64,000 nucleotides of DNA, taken from NCBI GenBank assembly GCA_963662645.2, contig OY759762.1, forward strand, positions 2,294,001 to 2,358,000, read 5' to 3'. The stretch comes from Aldehydirespirator sp963662645 (lineage in GTDB: Bacteria > Actinomycetota > Acidimicrobiia > Acidimicrobiales > Aldehydirespiratoraceae). Positions 16,576 through 26,256 of this stretch are shown one piece after another. Each line of letters begins with the position of its first letter. The stretch's first letter is position 1. The notes under the pieces were generated by a model. That model was not told the DNA's origin. It did no database searches and saw nothing but the letters and a program-made list of their open reading frames with translations. A program made the translations under genes and the position numbers.

Positions 16576-18434
16576 GTGAAGTAGGCGTCTTGTGGGTGCC
16601 CGAGGATCGGTACTGCGGCGGCGCGGTCGAGATGGCGGTTGCCGGCTTCGCAGGATGTTTCTGGGGCGAACAGACATGCATGGCAGGCGGCGTTGTGGAG
16701 TGTGTCGCCGAGGTCGCCGGTGTGGTGGTCGGAGCACATTGGGTCGGTGGAGCAGAGCTTGGCCCGGTCGAGCGCGTCCCTTAGTACCGCGGCGAGTCGG
16801 GCCGGTTCGGCGAGGGCGACTAGGCCGCCGAGGGTGCCTTCAGAGTCGGGGGCTGCGGTGTACAGCAGCACTCCTGCCATCGGCGCGCCTTCGGGGTGGC
16901 CCGCCTCGCGGCAGTAGAGGCGCTCGCGGATCGACGCGGTGGAGTAGCCGCAGTCGAGCGCTACCTGGTTGATGAGCAGATGTGACAGCGTGTGCAGCAG
17001 TACGAACCGCGGCGAGGGTGCCGCGCCGTCGTCGGGTGGGAGTCCGCGGCGGGTGCGCCAGTTACGGGTGGCTTGCTGCAGGTGCTGGTAGCGGATGCTC
17101 TCTCGGTAGTCGCGTTCCCATTGCTCGACTCGGGTCTCGGGAAGTGTGATGAGGATCCCTTCGCCGCGGACCTCAGCAGCGGGTAGCCACGGCTGGGGGT
17201 CTTTCCAGATGGGCGCGATCCGGGCCGAGTCGGCTTCGTCGGGGCCGTCGATGCGGGTGAACCCGCACAGGGCTTGCACTTCGCGAAGCCGGTCGACAGC
17301 GACGGGATGTCCGAGGGTCATGTTGAACCCGCTGGGGACAGGTAGTGCTGTGACTTTGAAGTCGTCGGAGTGCGGGGGCACGGCCGCGGTGAATGCCTCC
17401 CATTCGGGTCCGCGCAAGTCGCCGGTGCCTGTACCTGTGCCGGTGTCGTCGCCGTCGCGGCGGTCGCTGATGGCTGTCCACACGTCGTGGGGGTCATAGC
17501 GCAGCAGCCACCGCAGCGGCCTCTCGCCTGCGCCCTTGGTGAGGCGCTTGATGATGAAGTCGAACTCTGCTCGGTCTTCGATGCTCTCAAGGAGGTCCCA
17601 GTGCTCTGCGACTTTCTGTGCGATGGCGCCGCTCACAGTGGGGATCGTCAAAGCGGACCGGTAGACCGCGAACCAGGCGTTGGACGCGCCCAGTAGCAGC
17701 GCACGCGTGGGCTGATCGCAGGTGGCGTCGAAGCGTTGTAGGTGGGGGTGCCTGCCCCGGCAGCGCGGCAGGTGGGCGTCGGCCTCGGGGCCGAACGCGT
17801 CGTGCACAACGCGGTTGGCGCCGCAGGTCTTGCACACGACGCGCACGTCGGTTGCTCGGCTGGCTCTTCCCACCTCTTTGAGTTCCAGCACCGGCCCGCC
17901 GGAGCAGGGGGCGCCGCGGTGCGCGTACTGCTCCCAGGGGAAGTCGTCGAGATGCCCGGCACTGCAGGCGATCAAGAACCGGGCCGGCACCGCGCTGGGG
18001 CGGCGGTTGTTGCAGCGGTCGTGGAGGTAGCGGGCCTTGTCGGGCCTAAAGACGGGCACATCAAGCCGGAATCTGTGCCGGTCCACCGGTGCCAGCAGAT
18101 CGCACTGGGTGCAGCGCAGCCATCTCGGGAACGGATGAACCGGCACACCGATGCGAGCCCATTCGTCGAACGGGTTGGACGTTTCCTCCTGCCAGGGCGG
18201 GGTGCGGAACTCCGCGACGCGATGGCATCCCGGCACCGAGCGAACCGCGCCGATCAGCCGCGGCTCAAGGATCCGCTCGGTGTGCTCGAGTTTCCAGTCG
18301 TCTGTGCCGGCGAGAACCACCGACAGCTGCGGCAGGTCCATGACCGCTCCGGGGCCGTAGGTGTGGATCATCTGCGACGGGCGCACACCGCCGACGCGCC
18401 GCGACTGGTACTGGCCTTTGCGTGCCGGGCTCAT
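16572..18434 (-). CDS. drmB: DISARM protein DrmB (DUF1998)
   Basis: 620 residues. The N-terminus V-R-P-S-Q-M-I-H-T-Y-G-P-G-A-V-M-D is the standard DrmB opening. Cys pairs C-T-Q-C (about 107-110) and C-K-T-C (about 201-204) suggest zinc sites. The C-terminal DUF1998 has H-T-L-S-H-L-L-I-N-Q and a Cys cluster (C-S-T-D-P-M-C, C-H-A-C). DrmB forms a complex with the DrmA helicase that binds and loads on unmodified DNA with 5' ends. The gene overlaps drmA and drmC by 4 nt on each side, so stoichiometric translation is expected. Confidence 0.9.
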   Translation of the reverse strand: MSPARKGQYQSRRVGGVRPSQMIHTYGPGAVMDLPQLSVVLAGTDDWKLEHTERILEPRLIGAVRSVPGCHRVAEFRTPPWQEETSNPFDEWARIGVPVHPFPRWLRCTQCDLLAPVDRHRFRLDVPVFRPDKARYLHDRCNNRRPSAVPARFLIACSAGHLDDFPWEQYAHRGAPCSGGPVLELKEVGRASRATDVRVVCKTCGANRVVHDAFGPEADAHLPRCRGRHPHLQRFDATCDQPTRALLLGASNAWFAVYRSALTIPTVSGAIAQKVAEHWDLLESIEDRAEFDFIIKRLTKGAGERPLRWLLRYDPHDVWTAISDRRDGDDTGTGTGTGDLRGPEWEAFTAAVPPHSDDFKVTALPVPSGFNMTLGHPVAVDRLREVQALCGFTRIDGPDEADSARIAPIWKDPQPWLPAAEVRGEGILITLPETRVEQWERDYRESIRYQHLQQATRNWRTRRGLPPDDGAAPSPRFVLLHTLSHLLINQVALDCGYSTASIRERLYCREAGHPEGAPMAGVLLYTAAPDSEGTLGGLVALAEPARLAAVLRDALDRAKLCSTDPMCSDHHTGDLGDTLHNAACHACLFAPETSCEAGNRHLDRAAAVPILGHPQDAYFT

Positions 18435-21400
18435 GAGCGGGCCTGTCGGGCGGCTTGAGCCTCGGCCTCGTCGGCTTCGATCGCGTCGTCCACTTCCTCG
18501 TCGGCGGCGGTGGCTGCGCGTTCGGTGCGGGCTGGTTGGCCCAGGATGATCTCAGGGTGGGCGCCGGACTCGTAGCTGGGGTCACCTGTGACAATCTGGA
18601 GGTTGGCCTGCACTTCGGTGTCGCGAAGCGAGTTGGGACACGTCCATATCTCCCAGTCGCCGGCCTCGGGTCTGCACAGCAACGCCACATCGTCCGAGGT
18701 TCGCTCCGCGTATGACAGCTGGGGCCGCAGCGCGGTCTGGCGGTGCCAGGCGTCCAGGCGGTCGTTGGCCATGTTGGCCGCCAGCGCTGAGGCCTTCTGG
18801 TCGCCGGTAACGGACCCGGCCCGCTGCGCGATGGCGTCGACGTGCGCAGCAATGCGCGGGTCGGGGCGGTGGAGATCGCGGGCCGACGGGTTGGGGTTCC
18901 AGTCGTGATCGGCGTGGCGGACCGCCGACACGAGCACCCCGGTAAGTCCTTTGTCGAGGGCACGTTCTGAGAACGGGGTGACCGACAGCGGCTCGACGTG
19001 ACGGTAGAAGGTGGCGTGGTAGTGGCTGAACGTCTCGTAGTGGGACAGGTCCCGGGGCCGAGCCCAGTTGTAGAGCGTGATGACCAGACCCGGGCCCTTG
19101 GGATCTCGTCCAACTCTGGAGGTGGCCTGAATGTACTCGGCGGTGGCTTTGGGCTGGCCGACGACGATCATCGAAGCGAGTCGGGGCACGTCCACCCCCA
19201 CAGAGATCATGTTGGTCGCCAATAGCAAGTCGATGGGCCGTTCGTTGTCTTTGGGCCGGTCGGGACCATGGGTGACAAACAGCTGCCGCAGGATCACTTT
19301 GATGTCGTCAGAGGACACCCGTGAGGTGAGTTCCTTGAGCTCCACGGTGGGACGATTCGCCAAGCCGGGCGTGAACCGGGTCCGGCGGAGCTTGGTGCGC
19401 AGTTCGTCCTCGGCCATGCGGCGCATCCCGGCTAGTTCGCGCACCGCGTTGAAGTACCCGACGGTGGTCATCCACGGATCGGCCACATCGGCGTCGTCGC
19501 CGAGTTCGTCTGCGATGGCCTGGGCGGCGGCCATCACCGAGGAGAACACCCGTAGCTCGACTTGCTTGAGGCGTTCGCCGTGAGCGCAGACTCCCAGATA
19601 CAGACGCCCCGGGCTTTGGGGGCTGGGCGGGGTCTGCTCAGCGAAGAACGACCGGTGCAGGTCCACCACCGGCGGCGGGAACACCCGCAGCTTGCGCCAG
19701 AACACCGACCAGGCCTGCTGGCGGGCTCTGCGCGTCGTCGCGGTCGAGGCCACCACCTTCGGCCGCACCGGCTTCCCCTCATGGTCCCAGGTGGCCAGCC
19801 GGTCGATCGCGGTCTCATACAGCCCGGCCATCGTTCCCAGCGGCCCGGTCACCAGATGCATCTCGTCCTGGATGATCAGATCAGGCGGACGCAGCCGCCC
19901 AAACGGCACGGTGCGGGCCGCGGGATGGCCGTCCAGCGGCTTGTGGGAGTCCCGCTCTTTCCAATGCGACCGATGGGAACGATCCAGGTCGGCGTTGCGG
20001 TAGCCGTGGCGTTCACAGCGAGACTCGACCTGGCCGAACAGCGTGGACGTTGCGCCGTTCCAGGGAAGCTGCGCGAACTTGTCGACGGTGCCAATGACGA
20101 ACGACGGCACCAGCCGGTAGATCTCCTCATCGACGGTGACGACGGGGAGCCCCTCACCAGACGTGTGCGCCTCGGTGAACGCGCACTCCCGGGCGTTGCC
20201 GCAGAACACCAAGAACCGTTCGAGTGCCTCGTCGTAGCGGCAGTCGGTTCCGGCGTCGATGCTGGTGCCGCACCACGGACAGTCGCTGAGCTGTATCGGA
20301 GTCGACTGGCCGCCGCTGTAACCCCCGACACGGGCGTCTTGCGCGAAACGCTCTGCGTCACGGGCCTTGTTGGGGGTCACCGAAGCCCCGACCCACATCC
20401 CGAGCCGGAACGGCACACCCGCATAGCGGTCGTCGCTGTTGGCGCGGGCTTGGCGCAGCAGTTCTGCCGCGCACATCAACGTCGCGGCGCGCTGGAACTG
20501 CTGAGCAGTCAGCAACCGCAACGTGTAACGCATCAGCACCGCCACCCCGTCGCGTCCGTCAACCGCCGACTCGCCCTTGCCGACCACGCCCTGGAGCCGT
20601 CGGGTGGCCAGCGTGAAAGCCACCAGCCCCAGATATGCCTCCGTCTTGCCGCCGCCGGTCGGGAAGAACAACAAGTCAGCCAACGCGTCGTCGTGGGACC
20701 GCTCAGGGTGACCTAGGTCGCTCAGCGACGGCACGCACAACAAGATGAACGCGAGCTGGAATGGCCGCCAGGACCGGTTCTCGGGCACATCGGCAGCCTC
20801 AACAGCCTCCCGCAGCCCCAGCGCGGGATCTCGGCGCCTGTCATCTATGGCGACCGTGTGGACGCGCTGTAGACGCATCGCCTCATTAGCGAACCGGAAC
20901 GCCTCCAGCGCGTCCGTGTCCGAACAAACCCGCTCGATCCCTGCCTCGATAGCGTCAGCTATCTGCCGGGCCTGCCCGATCGCGGCTCGGGCGGCCTGTT
21001 CATGGCCCTCAAGACGTGCCGCGGGATCATCGACTCGGGCCGCTTCGGCGTCCAACCACTGCCGGTATCCCTCCGACAGAGGCAACAGCGCCGTCCGCAG
21101 ACTCTCGGGATCCATCTCCGACAGCTTCTTCATGTCGGTCACCAGCCCGGCCAGCTGCGGAGTCGTCTCGGCACGCGGCGCGTCGGTGCGCCAGACCTCA
21201 TAGCTGGGGATGACTGCAGTAGTGGCCCGTACTGCCCGCCGCGGATCCGAAGCCGACACCTCCACTTCGGCGCCGACGCCGTGACCGACTGCCAACTCCA
21301 CGGTGTCCCGGTACTGCAAATCGAGTTGCGCCACCTCTTCGCGCTCCCACTGCGAAGCAGCCGCAGCCTCAGCCAGAATCCTGCCACGGCCCAAGAACAC

Positions 21401-22072
21401 CGCCGCGCCGTCGGCTGCGAACATCTCCAGCCCGGCCTGGAACATCCAGCGGCTGTCCCGGTTGCGCTCGGCCTGCTCACGTTCATTGGACAAGAACACC
21501 GTCACCAGCCACAACCCGCCACGCGAGCGAGTGGCCCGGCCCCTCAACATGACGCCCTCGCCGTCGACGTCCACCGGCTCGAACTCGCCATCCACCAGTG
21601 CCACGTGCACGTCGATCTGTACCGGGCGACGAACCCAAACCGACGACCGGGAACCGTCATTGTGCTGCTGGGACTCCTTGTCGTACTGACCCCAACGACA
21701 GAGAGCGACCAGGCTCTCAACAGATGCGTCGACCACCACCGACAAGCCCATCGACGACTGCGCCAGCACCATCCTGGGGCTGCGCCCGTCCTGCACACCG
21801 CTGGTGTTCGTGTCGTCGCCCCCCTCGGGTCCGACGTCGTCGTCGCGTTCAGGATCAACCGCGACAGTGCCCCTCGGGGCCAGCACCCCCACCAGATACC
21901 GGTCCCGCACCCGCCCTGGCGACGACCACAGCCCGTCGTCTCTCTGGTAGCCGCGGAGCACCTCTTCATCGCCGTCGAGCGGGCCCAGCAGATCCGCTGT
22001 GACCCGCCGCACAAGCTCTTCACGCAGACCCCACGGACTCCGATCAGGAATCGTCGCCCTGTTGCCGGTCAT
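18431..22072 (-). CDS. drmA: DISARM helicase DrmA
   Basis: 1213 residues. Superfamily 2 helicase motifs: P-T-G-G-G-K-T-E-A-Y (Walker A, about 470), Q-D-E-M-H (motif II, a DEMH variant, about 734), S-T-A-T-T (motif III, about 783) and Q-A-T-S-R-V-G-R-D (motif VI, about 985). A long acidic N-terminal region (1-420) corresponds to the DrmA trigger-loop/N-terminal part. DrmA with DrmB is the DNA-sensing core of DISARM. A C-x-x-C pair set near 600-630 may bind zinc. Overlaps with drmMI and drmB are both 4 nt. Confidence 0.9.
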   Translation of the reverse strand: MTGNRATIPDRSPWGLREELVRRVTADLLGPLDGDEEVLRGYQRDDGLWSSPGRVRDRYLVGVLAPRGTVAVDPERDDDVGPEGGDDTNTSGVQDGRSPRMVLAQSSMGLSVVVDASVESLVALCRWGQYDKESQQHNDGSRSSVWVRRPVQIDVHVALVDGEFEPVDVDGEGVMLRGRATRSRGGLWLVTVFLSNEREQAERNRDSRWMFQAGLEMFAADGAAVFLGRGRILAEAAAASQWEREEVAQLDLQYRDTVELAVGHGVGAEVEVSASDPRRAVRATTAVIPSYEVWRTDAPRAETTPQLAGLVTDMKKLSEMDPESLRTALLPLSEGYRQWLDAEAARVDDPAARLEGHEQAARAAIGQARQIADAIEAGIERVCSDTDALEAFRFANEAMRLQRVHTVAIDDRRRDPALGLREAVEAADVPENRSWRPFQLAFILLCVPSLSDLGHPERSHDDALADLLFFPTGGGKTEAYLGLVAFTLATRRLQGVVGKGESAVDGRDGVAVLMRYTLRLLTAQQFQRAATLMCAAELLRQARANSDDRYAGVPFRLGMWVGASVTPNKARDAERFAQDARVGGYSGGQSTPIQLSDCPWCGTSIDAGTDCRYDEALERFLVFCGNARECAFTEAHTSGEGLPVVTVDEEIYRLVPSFVIGTVDKFAQLPWNGATSTLFGQVESRCERHGYRNADLDRSHRSHWKERDSHKPLDGHPAARTVPFGRLRPPDLIIQDEMHLVTGPLGTMAGLYETAIDRLATWDHEGKPVRPKVVASTATTRRARQQAWSVFWRKLRVFPPPVVDLHRSFFAEQTPPSPQSPGRLYLGVCAHGERLKQVELRVFSSVMAAAQAIADELGDDADVADPWMTTVGYFNAVRELAGMRRMAEDELRTKLRRTRFTPGLANRPTVELKELTSRVSSDDIKVILRQLFVTHGPDRPKDNERPIDLLLATNMISVGVDVPRLASMIVVGQPKATAEYIQATSRVGRDPKGPGLVITLYNWARPRDLSHYETFSHYHATFYRHVEPLSVTPFSERALDKGLTGVLVSAVRHADHDWNPNPSARDLHRPDPRIAAHVDAIAQRAGSVTGDQKASALAANMANDRLDAWHRQTALRPQLSYAERTSDDVALLCRPEAGDWEIWTCPNSLRDTEVQANLQIVTGDPSYESGAHPEIILGQPARTERAATAADEEVDDAIEADEAEAQAARQARS

Positions 22073-25000
22073 TCTGCGTCTCCCAGCAACGACCCCTGAC
22101 CAGCAGCAACCTTCTTGGTGGCCTTCGGTCTCCCCGACACCGCCAGCTCGTGCGCCCCCGCCGCAGCCTCAGCCTCGTACCGTTCCTTGTTCAGCTCCAG
22201 CAGCCGGTCCAGCACCTCGCCGGCGGCCCGAGGGGAGAACGTGAAACGCACACCTTGGCCGCGCACGGGATGAAAGTCGTGCTCCAACTCCACATCGGAC
22301 CATCCGTAGGCGGCCCGCACCGCCAGATCCAGCTTGATGTGCAGGGAGCGGAGCCGCTCGATGTCCCCGTCCTCTTCCACCTCGGGGTCGTGAACGAGGT
22401 TGTAGACGCTGGTCAGCCCCAGATCGCGGCTGAGCATCAGCTTCGACCTGTGCAGATCGAGGACCCGCCCGGCGGACTCCACCGCAGCGTCATAGGGCGG
22501 CTGAGGGAACGTGTCGAACACGTCAGAAGGAGAGTAATTCGTGTCGGTCCTGAGCGAAGAGGAATAGCGCGCCGTCCAGCGGTAGTGGAACCCTGATGCC
22601 AACACCCCGAAATGGAAGTCGTCGTCATACGCAAACACGACGATCTTCTCGGAGAGCACTTGGCCGGTCTTGACGAATAGCGGCTGCACCGTCTTGCTGA
22701 CGCGCGCGATCACAAGCACCCTCTCCAACGGCTTGATCGTGCGATACAGCTTTGGACGCTTCTCGGCGTAGATCCAGTAGAGCTGCGGCAACGGCTTGCG
22801 CTTCTTGAAGTCGCCATTCGGCTTGCGCTCTTGGCGAATGGGCTTGACCTTCCGTTCCACGATGGCGAAGCAGTCGGGATAATCCTCGGCCTTCTTCTTG
22901 GGCCAGTCGTGGAAGTTGATGATCCACTTGGGAGCGGTCAGAGTGGGCGACTGGTTGATGTCCTTGCCGACCAGGAAAGGCATCAGGACCTCGTCGTAGC
23001 GTGGGTCCTTTGCAATGAGCGCCTGCGCCTCCTCGGGACTCATGGTGAACTCATCAGTGCCAAGCACATAGGAGCCGATGAACGACCTGTCGGCGTTAGC
23101 GGCGAGGCGCTGCTTGCGCCAGTCCAACGCTGGTGGGGGGTACAGCATCTCATCAACGGCTGCGACGTATCTTCCGTCGAGCATTCGTTTGCCGTTCCAT
23201 GGGTGGCTGGTTGCCCAGACTTTGGCTATCTCCAACGATGTGTCGCCAGGCCAGGTGGTTGATGACACGGCGCGGTGGATGGTCCATCCGTTGTCGATGA
23301 TCTGGGTCAGGCCGACTTCGCTGGTGTCGCCCTGCGCGATGGTGTTGGTGGCCAGGAAGCCGAGCGATCGGGCGATCTTGGTGGCGTTCAGGAAGAAGTA
23401 GGCGACGAGGTCTGCTGAGCCTTTGGTGCCGTTGGCGATCCAGGCGATGAGATGATTGCGGTAGTCGGTGCCTGTTGCGCCGGTGATGCGCTGCCCACCG
23501 AGGAACGGTGGGTTGCCGACCATCGCGTCGAAGCCCGGACTGGGCCTGTTGAAGACTTCGGGGAAGGCGATGGGCCAGTGCAGCGGCTGCCGCGGCGGGG
23601 CGCTGTCGGGGCGACCGGCGTCGAGACGCATACGGGCCCGGCTGCGGGCCCGCTCGAGCGCCGACGGCTGCTCGGGTGTGTCTAGCGCTTCGACGAGCTC
23701 GACTATGGCCGCCGCGTCGGCCTCGAGCCGCCCGGTGAGCGCTGTGCCAGCGTCTGTGTCGCCGGCGGTGGACAGTGCTGCGCCTGCAAGCACGTCGGCG
23801 CTCGCGCTTAGCGCCGTCAGATGCTGTTCGCTCTGGTGGTGGAGGTCCAGTTTGCGTTCGACGTCGGCGAGGCCGACGGTCTCGATGCTGTGCATGGCGC
23901 GTCTCAGCCCGATCGCCTGGTCGACGAGACTCTGAACCTTCTCGGTGGCTTCGCCGCCGCTGTGGAATCCCGAGATTGGCGTGGGCCGTGCCTTGCCGGA
24001 CACCGGGTCGAAGTGCAGGTGGCGCAGTTGGCTCAGATTGTGGATGCCCAGCAGGCTGTCGCCTGACTTGATGGCGTGGTCTAGGAACGTGAAGGGCCGG
24101 TCCTTGGCCACTGTGGTCAGCCACATCGACAGCTTGGCCATCTCAACGGCCATGGGGTTGCGGTCAACGCCGTAGCAGCAGCGTTCTGCGACCATGCGGC
24201 GGGCCTCGACGACGATGTCTAGCCGGTTCGGGTCGTCGGCTGCGGTAGCTGTGTCGGCGGCGCGCTTGTCGCCTTCGGCGGCCCATGCTCGGACCAGCCG
24301 GTCCCCGAGGTAGCGGCAGGCGGCCACCAGGATCGCTCCGGACCCGACGGCGGGGTCGCAGACCGTCAGCGCGAGGATGTCTTGTGGGTTGCGGATGCGC
24401 CACTGTGTGGTGTCGGCTGTGTCTTGGGGGCCGGGCGAGTAGCACAACGGGGCAAGTGCGTGCTCGACGACTTCGTCGGCGAGTTCACGGGTGGTGTAGG
24501 CGGTCCCGCTGTCGCGGCGGGATCCGGTCTCGGTCACGTACACGTCGCCGGGGAGGAACACCAGAGGCCGGCCTCGCAGGTCGAGGCGCAGCAGCTTCGC
24601 GAACGGTTCGATTCTCTCTGTCAATGCGTGGTCGCCGTGGCAGGCTTGCAGCAGTCCCGCTCGGAGGTGCCCGTCGGCGGGTTCGGCAAGGAGCTTCTCG
24701 ACTTGTCTGCGGGTGCCTGCCCGCCGACCGGCCTTGGCGGCGTCCTGGTCACTGAGCCATGCAGCGAGATGCGAGCGGCCTGAGAGCATCGTTGCTTCGA
24801 GGTCCGGCAGGGGTATCTCGGGTTCTTCTCCGGGTGTGCCCACAAGCCCGAGCACGACCGTGTCGGCTGTGACCGCGTCATGGTCTAGGAGCCGTTCGTA
24901 GATGTGGCCGATCTGCTCCACGTCGACATTGCGGTACGACAGGCGCCGGGTGTCGGCGGCGCCGCTGTGGTCGCGGAAGTGCAGCATCAGCAGCGAGTCC

Positions 25001-26256
25001 AGGATCTTGAGCACATCGAGGTCGGTTACCGCGATGGGTGCTCCCGGGTCGGTGTGCCAAGTGCTGTCGGCGGCGCGGCCTTCCAGGAACGGGAACCGGT
25101 CAGGGTCGAAGAGGCTTCCGCCGTAGGCGGGCGCCGACAGTTCGTTGTGGTGGATGCCGCTATGCACGGCTCGGCTGGTGGCCAGCAGCCGATGCCAAGC
25201 CGTTGTGCGGGTCTCGAGAGCCTCGGGGTGCTCGAACTGGCCCTGTTCGAGCGTTTCGCGCAGCGCGCGGATCGAGTAGAGGTCCCGATAGTGGGGATTG
25301 TCGATGGGCAGCAGGTCGTTCTCTTCGGCGACGAGCAGGAACACTGCTCGCATCATCACGGTTACGGCCGCCTCGTAGACCTGGTGCGGGCCGACGCCGG
25401 CCAGCAGCTCGCTGCGGGCGCCGTCGGCGCGGCGGTCCCGGCCGGCTCGCGAGATCGCGTTCACAAGAAGTTCGACAGCTCGACGGACCTGGGTGCCGAG
25501 CCGGTCGGTGACCTCGGCCTGGGTGCTGGCCGATTCGACGAGCATCTCCTCAGGTGTGTTCTGCGGCGATGCGCCGATGAAGCGCCGCGAGCGCAGGATC
25601 GACACGAACGAGTCCAGCAGCACCGGCTCGGATGCGAATTCCGATGCCCGCCAAGTGCCCCAGCCGGTCGCGGCTCGCTCAGGTGCGTGCACGAGAGTGA
25701 AGTGGTCACCGTCGGTGACCAGCGCGAGCGGGATCTGGTGGTGGCGGCATGACAGCGCGGCCCGCTGCACCCACGTCGCTGGCCAGGTGTCGCCTGTGGG
25801 CCGCTGCCTGGGATCGGTGCCGGAGGCCAGCACGAACACCAGAACCCGCGGTCCGCCTGACCGTGCGGCGGGTTCGGGCTCGTCGAGCAGCCCGACCGGC
25901 GCGGGCGGGTCCGGCCAGTACACGCCGGCGGGTTGGACGGTGACGTCGTGGCGTACAACGCCGTTCTCAAAGACCGACGGCAGATGTTCGCCGGTGAGAT
26001 AGCGGTCGCCCCAGCCCAACACGCCGCGCAGCAGCCAATCGATGTAGCCGCTGCGATCAGGCGCCAGGCGCGCCGGCTCGGTGCCGTTGTCGGTGTGCCA
26101 GCGGGCCTTGTGCTCGGCCCGCACATGCGGCGGTGTCGGATCTAGCCCGTCGGGCATCGCTCGACGCATCGCGGGCAGCGAGAACCAGGGCGGCTCGGCG
26201 TCGGTGAGGTTGAGCCAGTCCTCGTGCTGCGCGGCGACGCGGCGGCTGGGCGCCAT
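22069..26256 (-). CDS. drmMI: DISARM class 1 adenine N6-methyltransferase DrmMI
   Basis: 1395 residues, the size expected for the large class 1 enzyme. SAM motif I is D-P-A-V-G-S-G (about 633) and catalytic motif IV is G-N-P-P-F (about 914), the NPPF of N6-adenine methylases of the Eco57I/PglX type. The ~600-residue N-terminal region and the C-terminal ~300 residues should provide target recognition. It marks host DNA so that the DrmAB core ignores it. It shares one base with drmD (TGATG) and 4 nt with drmA. The presence of drmMI and drmD, and absence of drmMII/drmE, defines class 1. Confidence 0.9.
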   Translation of the reverse strand: MAPSRRVAAQHEDWLNLTDAEPPWFSLPAMRRAMPDGLDPTPPHVRAEHKARWHTDNGTEPARLAPDRSGYIDWLLRGVLGWGDRYLTGEHLPSVFENGVVRHDVTVQPAGVYWPDPPAPVGLLDEPEPAARSGGPRVLVFVLASGTDPRQRPTGDTWPATWVQRAALSCRHHQIPLALVTDGDHFTLVHAPERAATGWGTWRASEFASEPVLLDSFVSILRSRRFIGASPQNTPEEMLVESASTQAEVTDRLGTQVRRAVELLVNAISRAGRDRRADGARSELLAGVGPHQVYEAAVTVMMRAVFLLVAEENDLLPIDNPHYRDLYSIRALRETLEQGQFEHPEALETRTTAWHRLLATSRAVHSGIHHNELSAPAYGGSLFDPDRFPFLEGRAADSTWHTDPGAPIAVTDLDVLKILDSLLMLHFRDHSGAADTRRLSYRNVDVEQIGHIYERLLDHDAVTADTVVLGLVGTPGEEPEIPLPDLEATMLSGRSHLAAWLSDQDAAKAGRRAGTRRQVEKLLAEPADGHLRAGLLQACHGDHALTERIEPFAKLLRLDLRGRPLVFLPGDVYVTETGSRRDSGTAYTTRELADEVVEHALAPLCYSPGPQDTADTTQWRIRNPQDILALTVCDPAVGSGAILVAACRYLGDRLVRAWAAEGDKRAADTATAADDPNRLDIVVEARRMVAERCCYGVDRNPMAVEMAKLSMWLTTVAKDRPFTFLDHAIKSGDSLLGIHNLSQLRHLHFDPVSGKARPTPISGFHSGGEATEKVQSLVDQAIGLRRAMHSIETVGLADVERKLDLHHQSEQHLTALSASADVLAGAALSTAGDTDAGTALTGRLEADAAAIVELVEALDTPEQPSALERARSRARMRLDAGRPDSAPPRQPLHWPIAFPEVFNRPSPGFDAMVGNPPFLGGQRITGATGTDYRNHLIAWIANGTKGSADLVAYFFLNATKIARSLGFLATNTIAQGDTSEVGLTQIIDNGWTIHRAVSSTTWPGDTSLEIAKVWATSHPWNGKRMLDGRYVAAVDEMLYPPPALDWRKQRLAANADRSFIGSYVLGTDEFTMSPEEAQALIAKDPRYDEVLMPFLVGKDINQSPTLTAPKWIINFHDWPKKKAEDYPDCFAIVERKVKPIRQERKPNGDFKKRKPLPQLYWIYAEKRPKLYRTIKPLERVLVIARVSKTVQPLFVKTGQVLSEKIVVFAYDDDFHFGVLASGFHYRWTARYSSSLRTDTNYSPSDVFDTFPQPPYDAAVESAGRVLDLHRSKLMLSRDLGLTSVYNLVHDPEVEEDGDIERLRSLHIKLDLAVRAAYGWSDVELEHDFHPVRGQGVRFTFSPRAAGEVLDRLLELNKERYEAEAAAGAHELAVSGRPKATKKVAAGQGSLLGDAE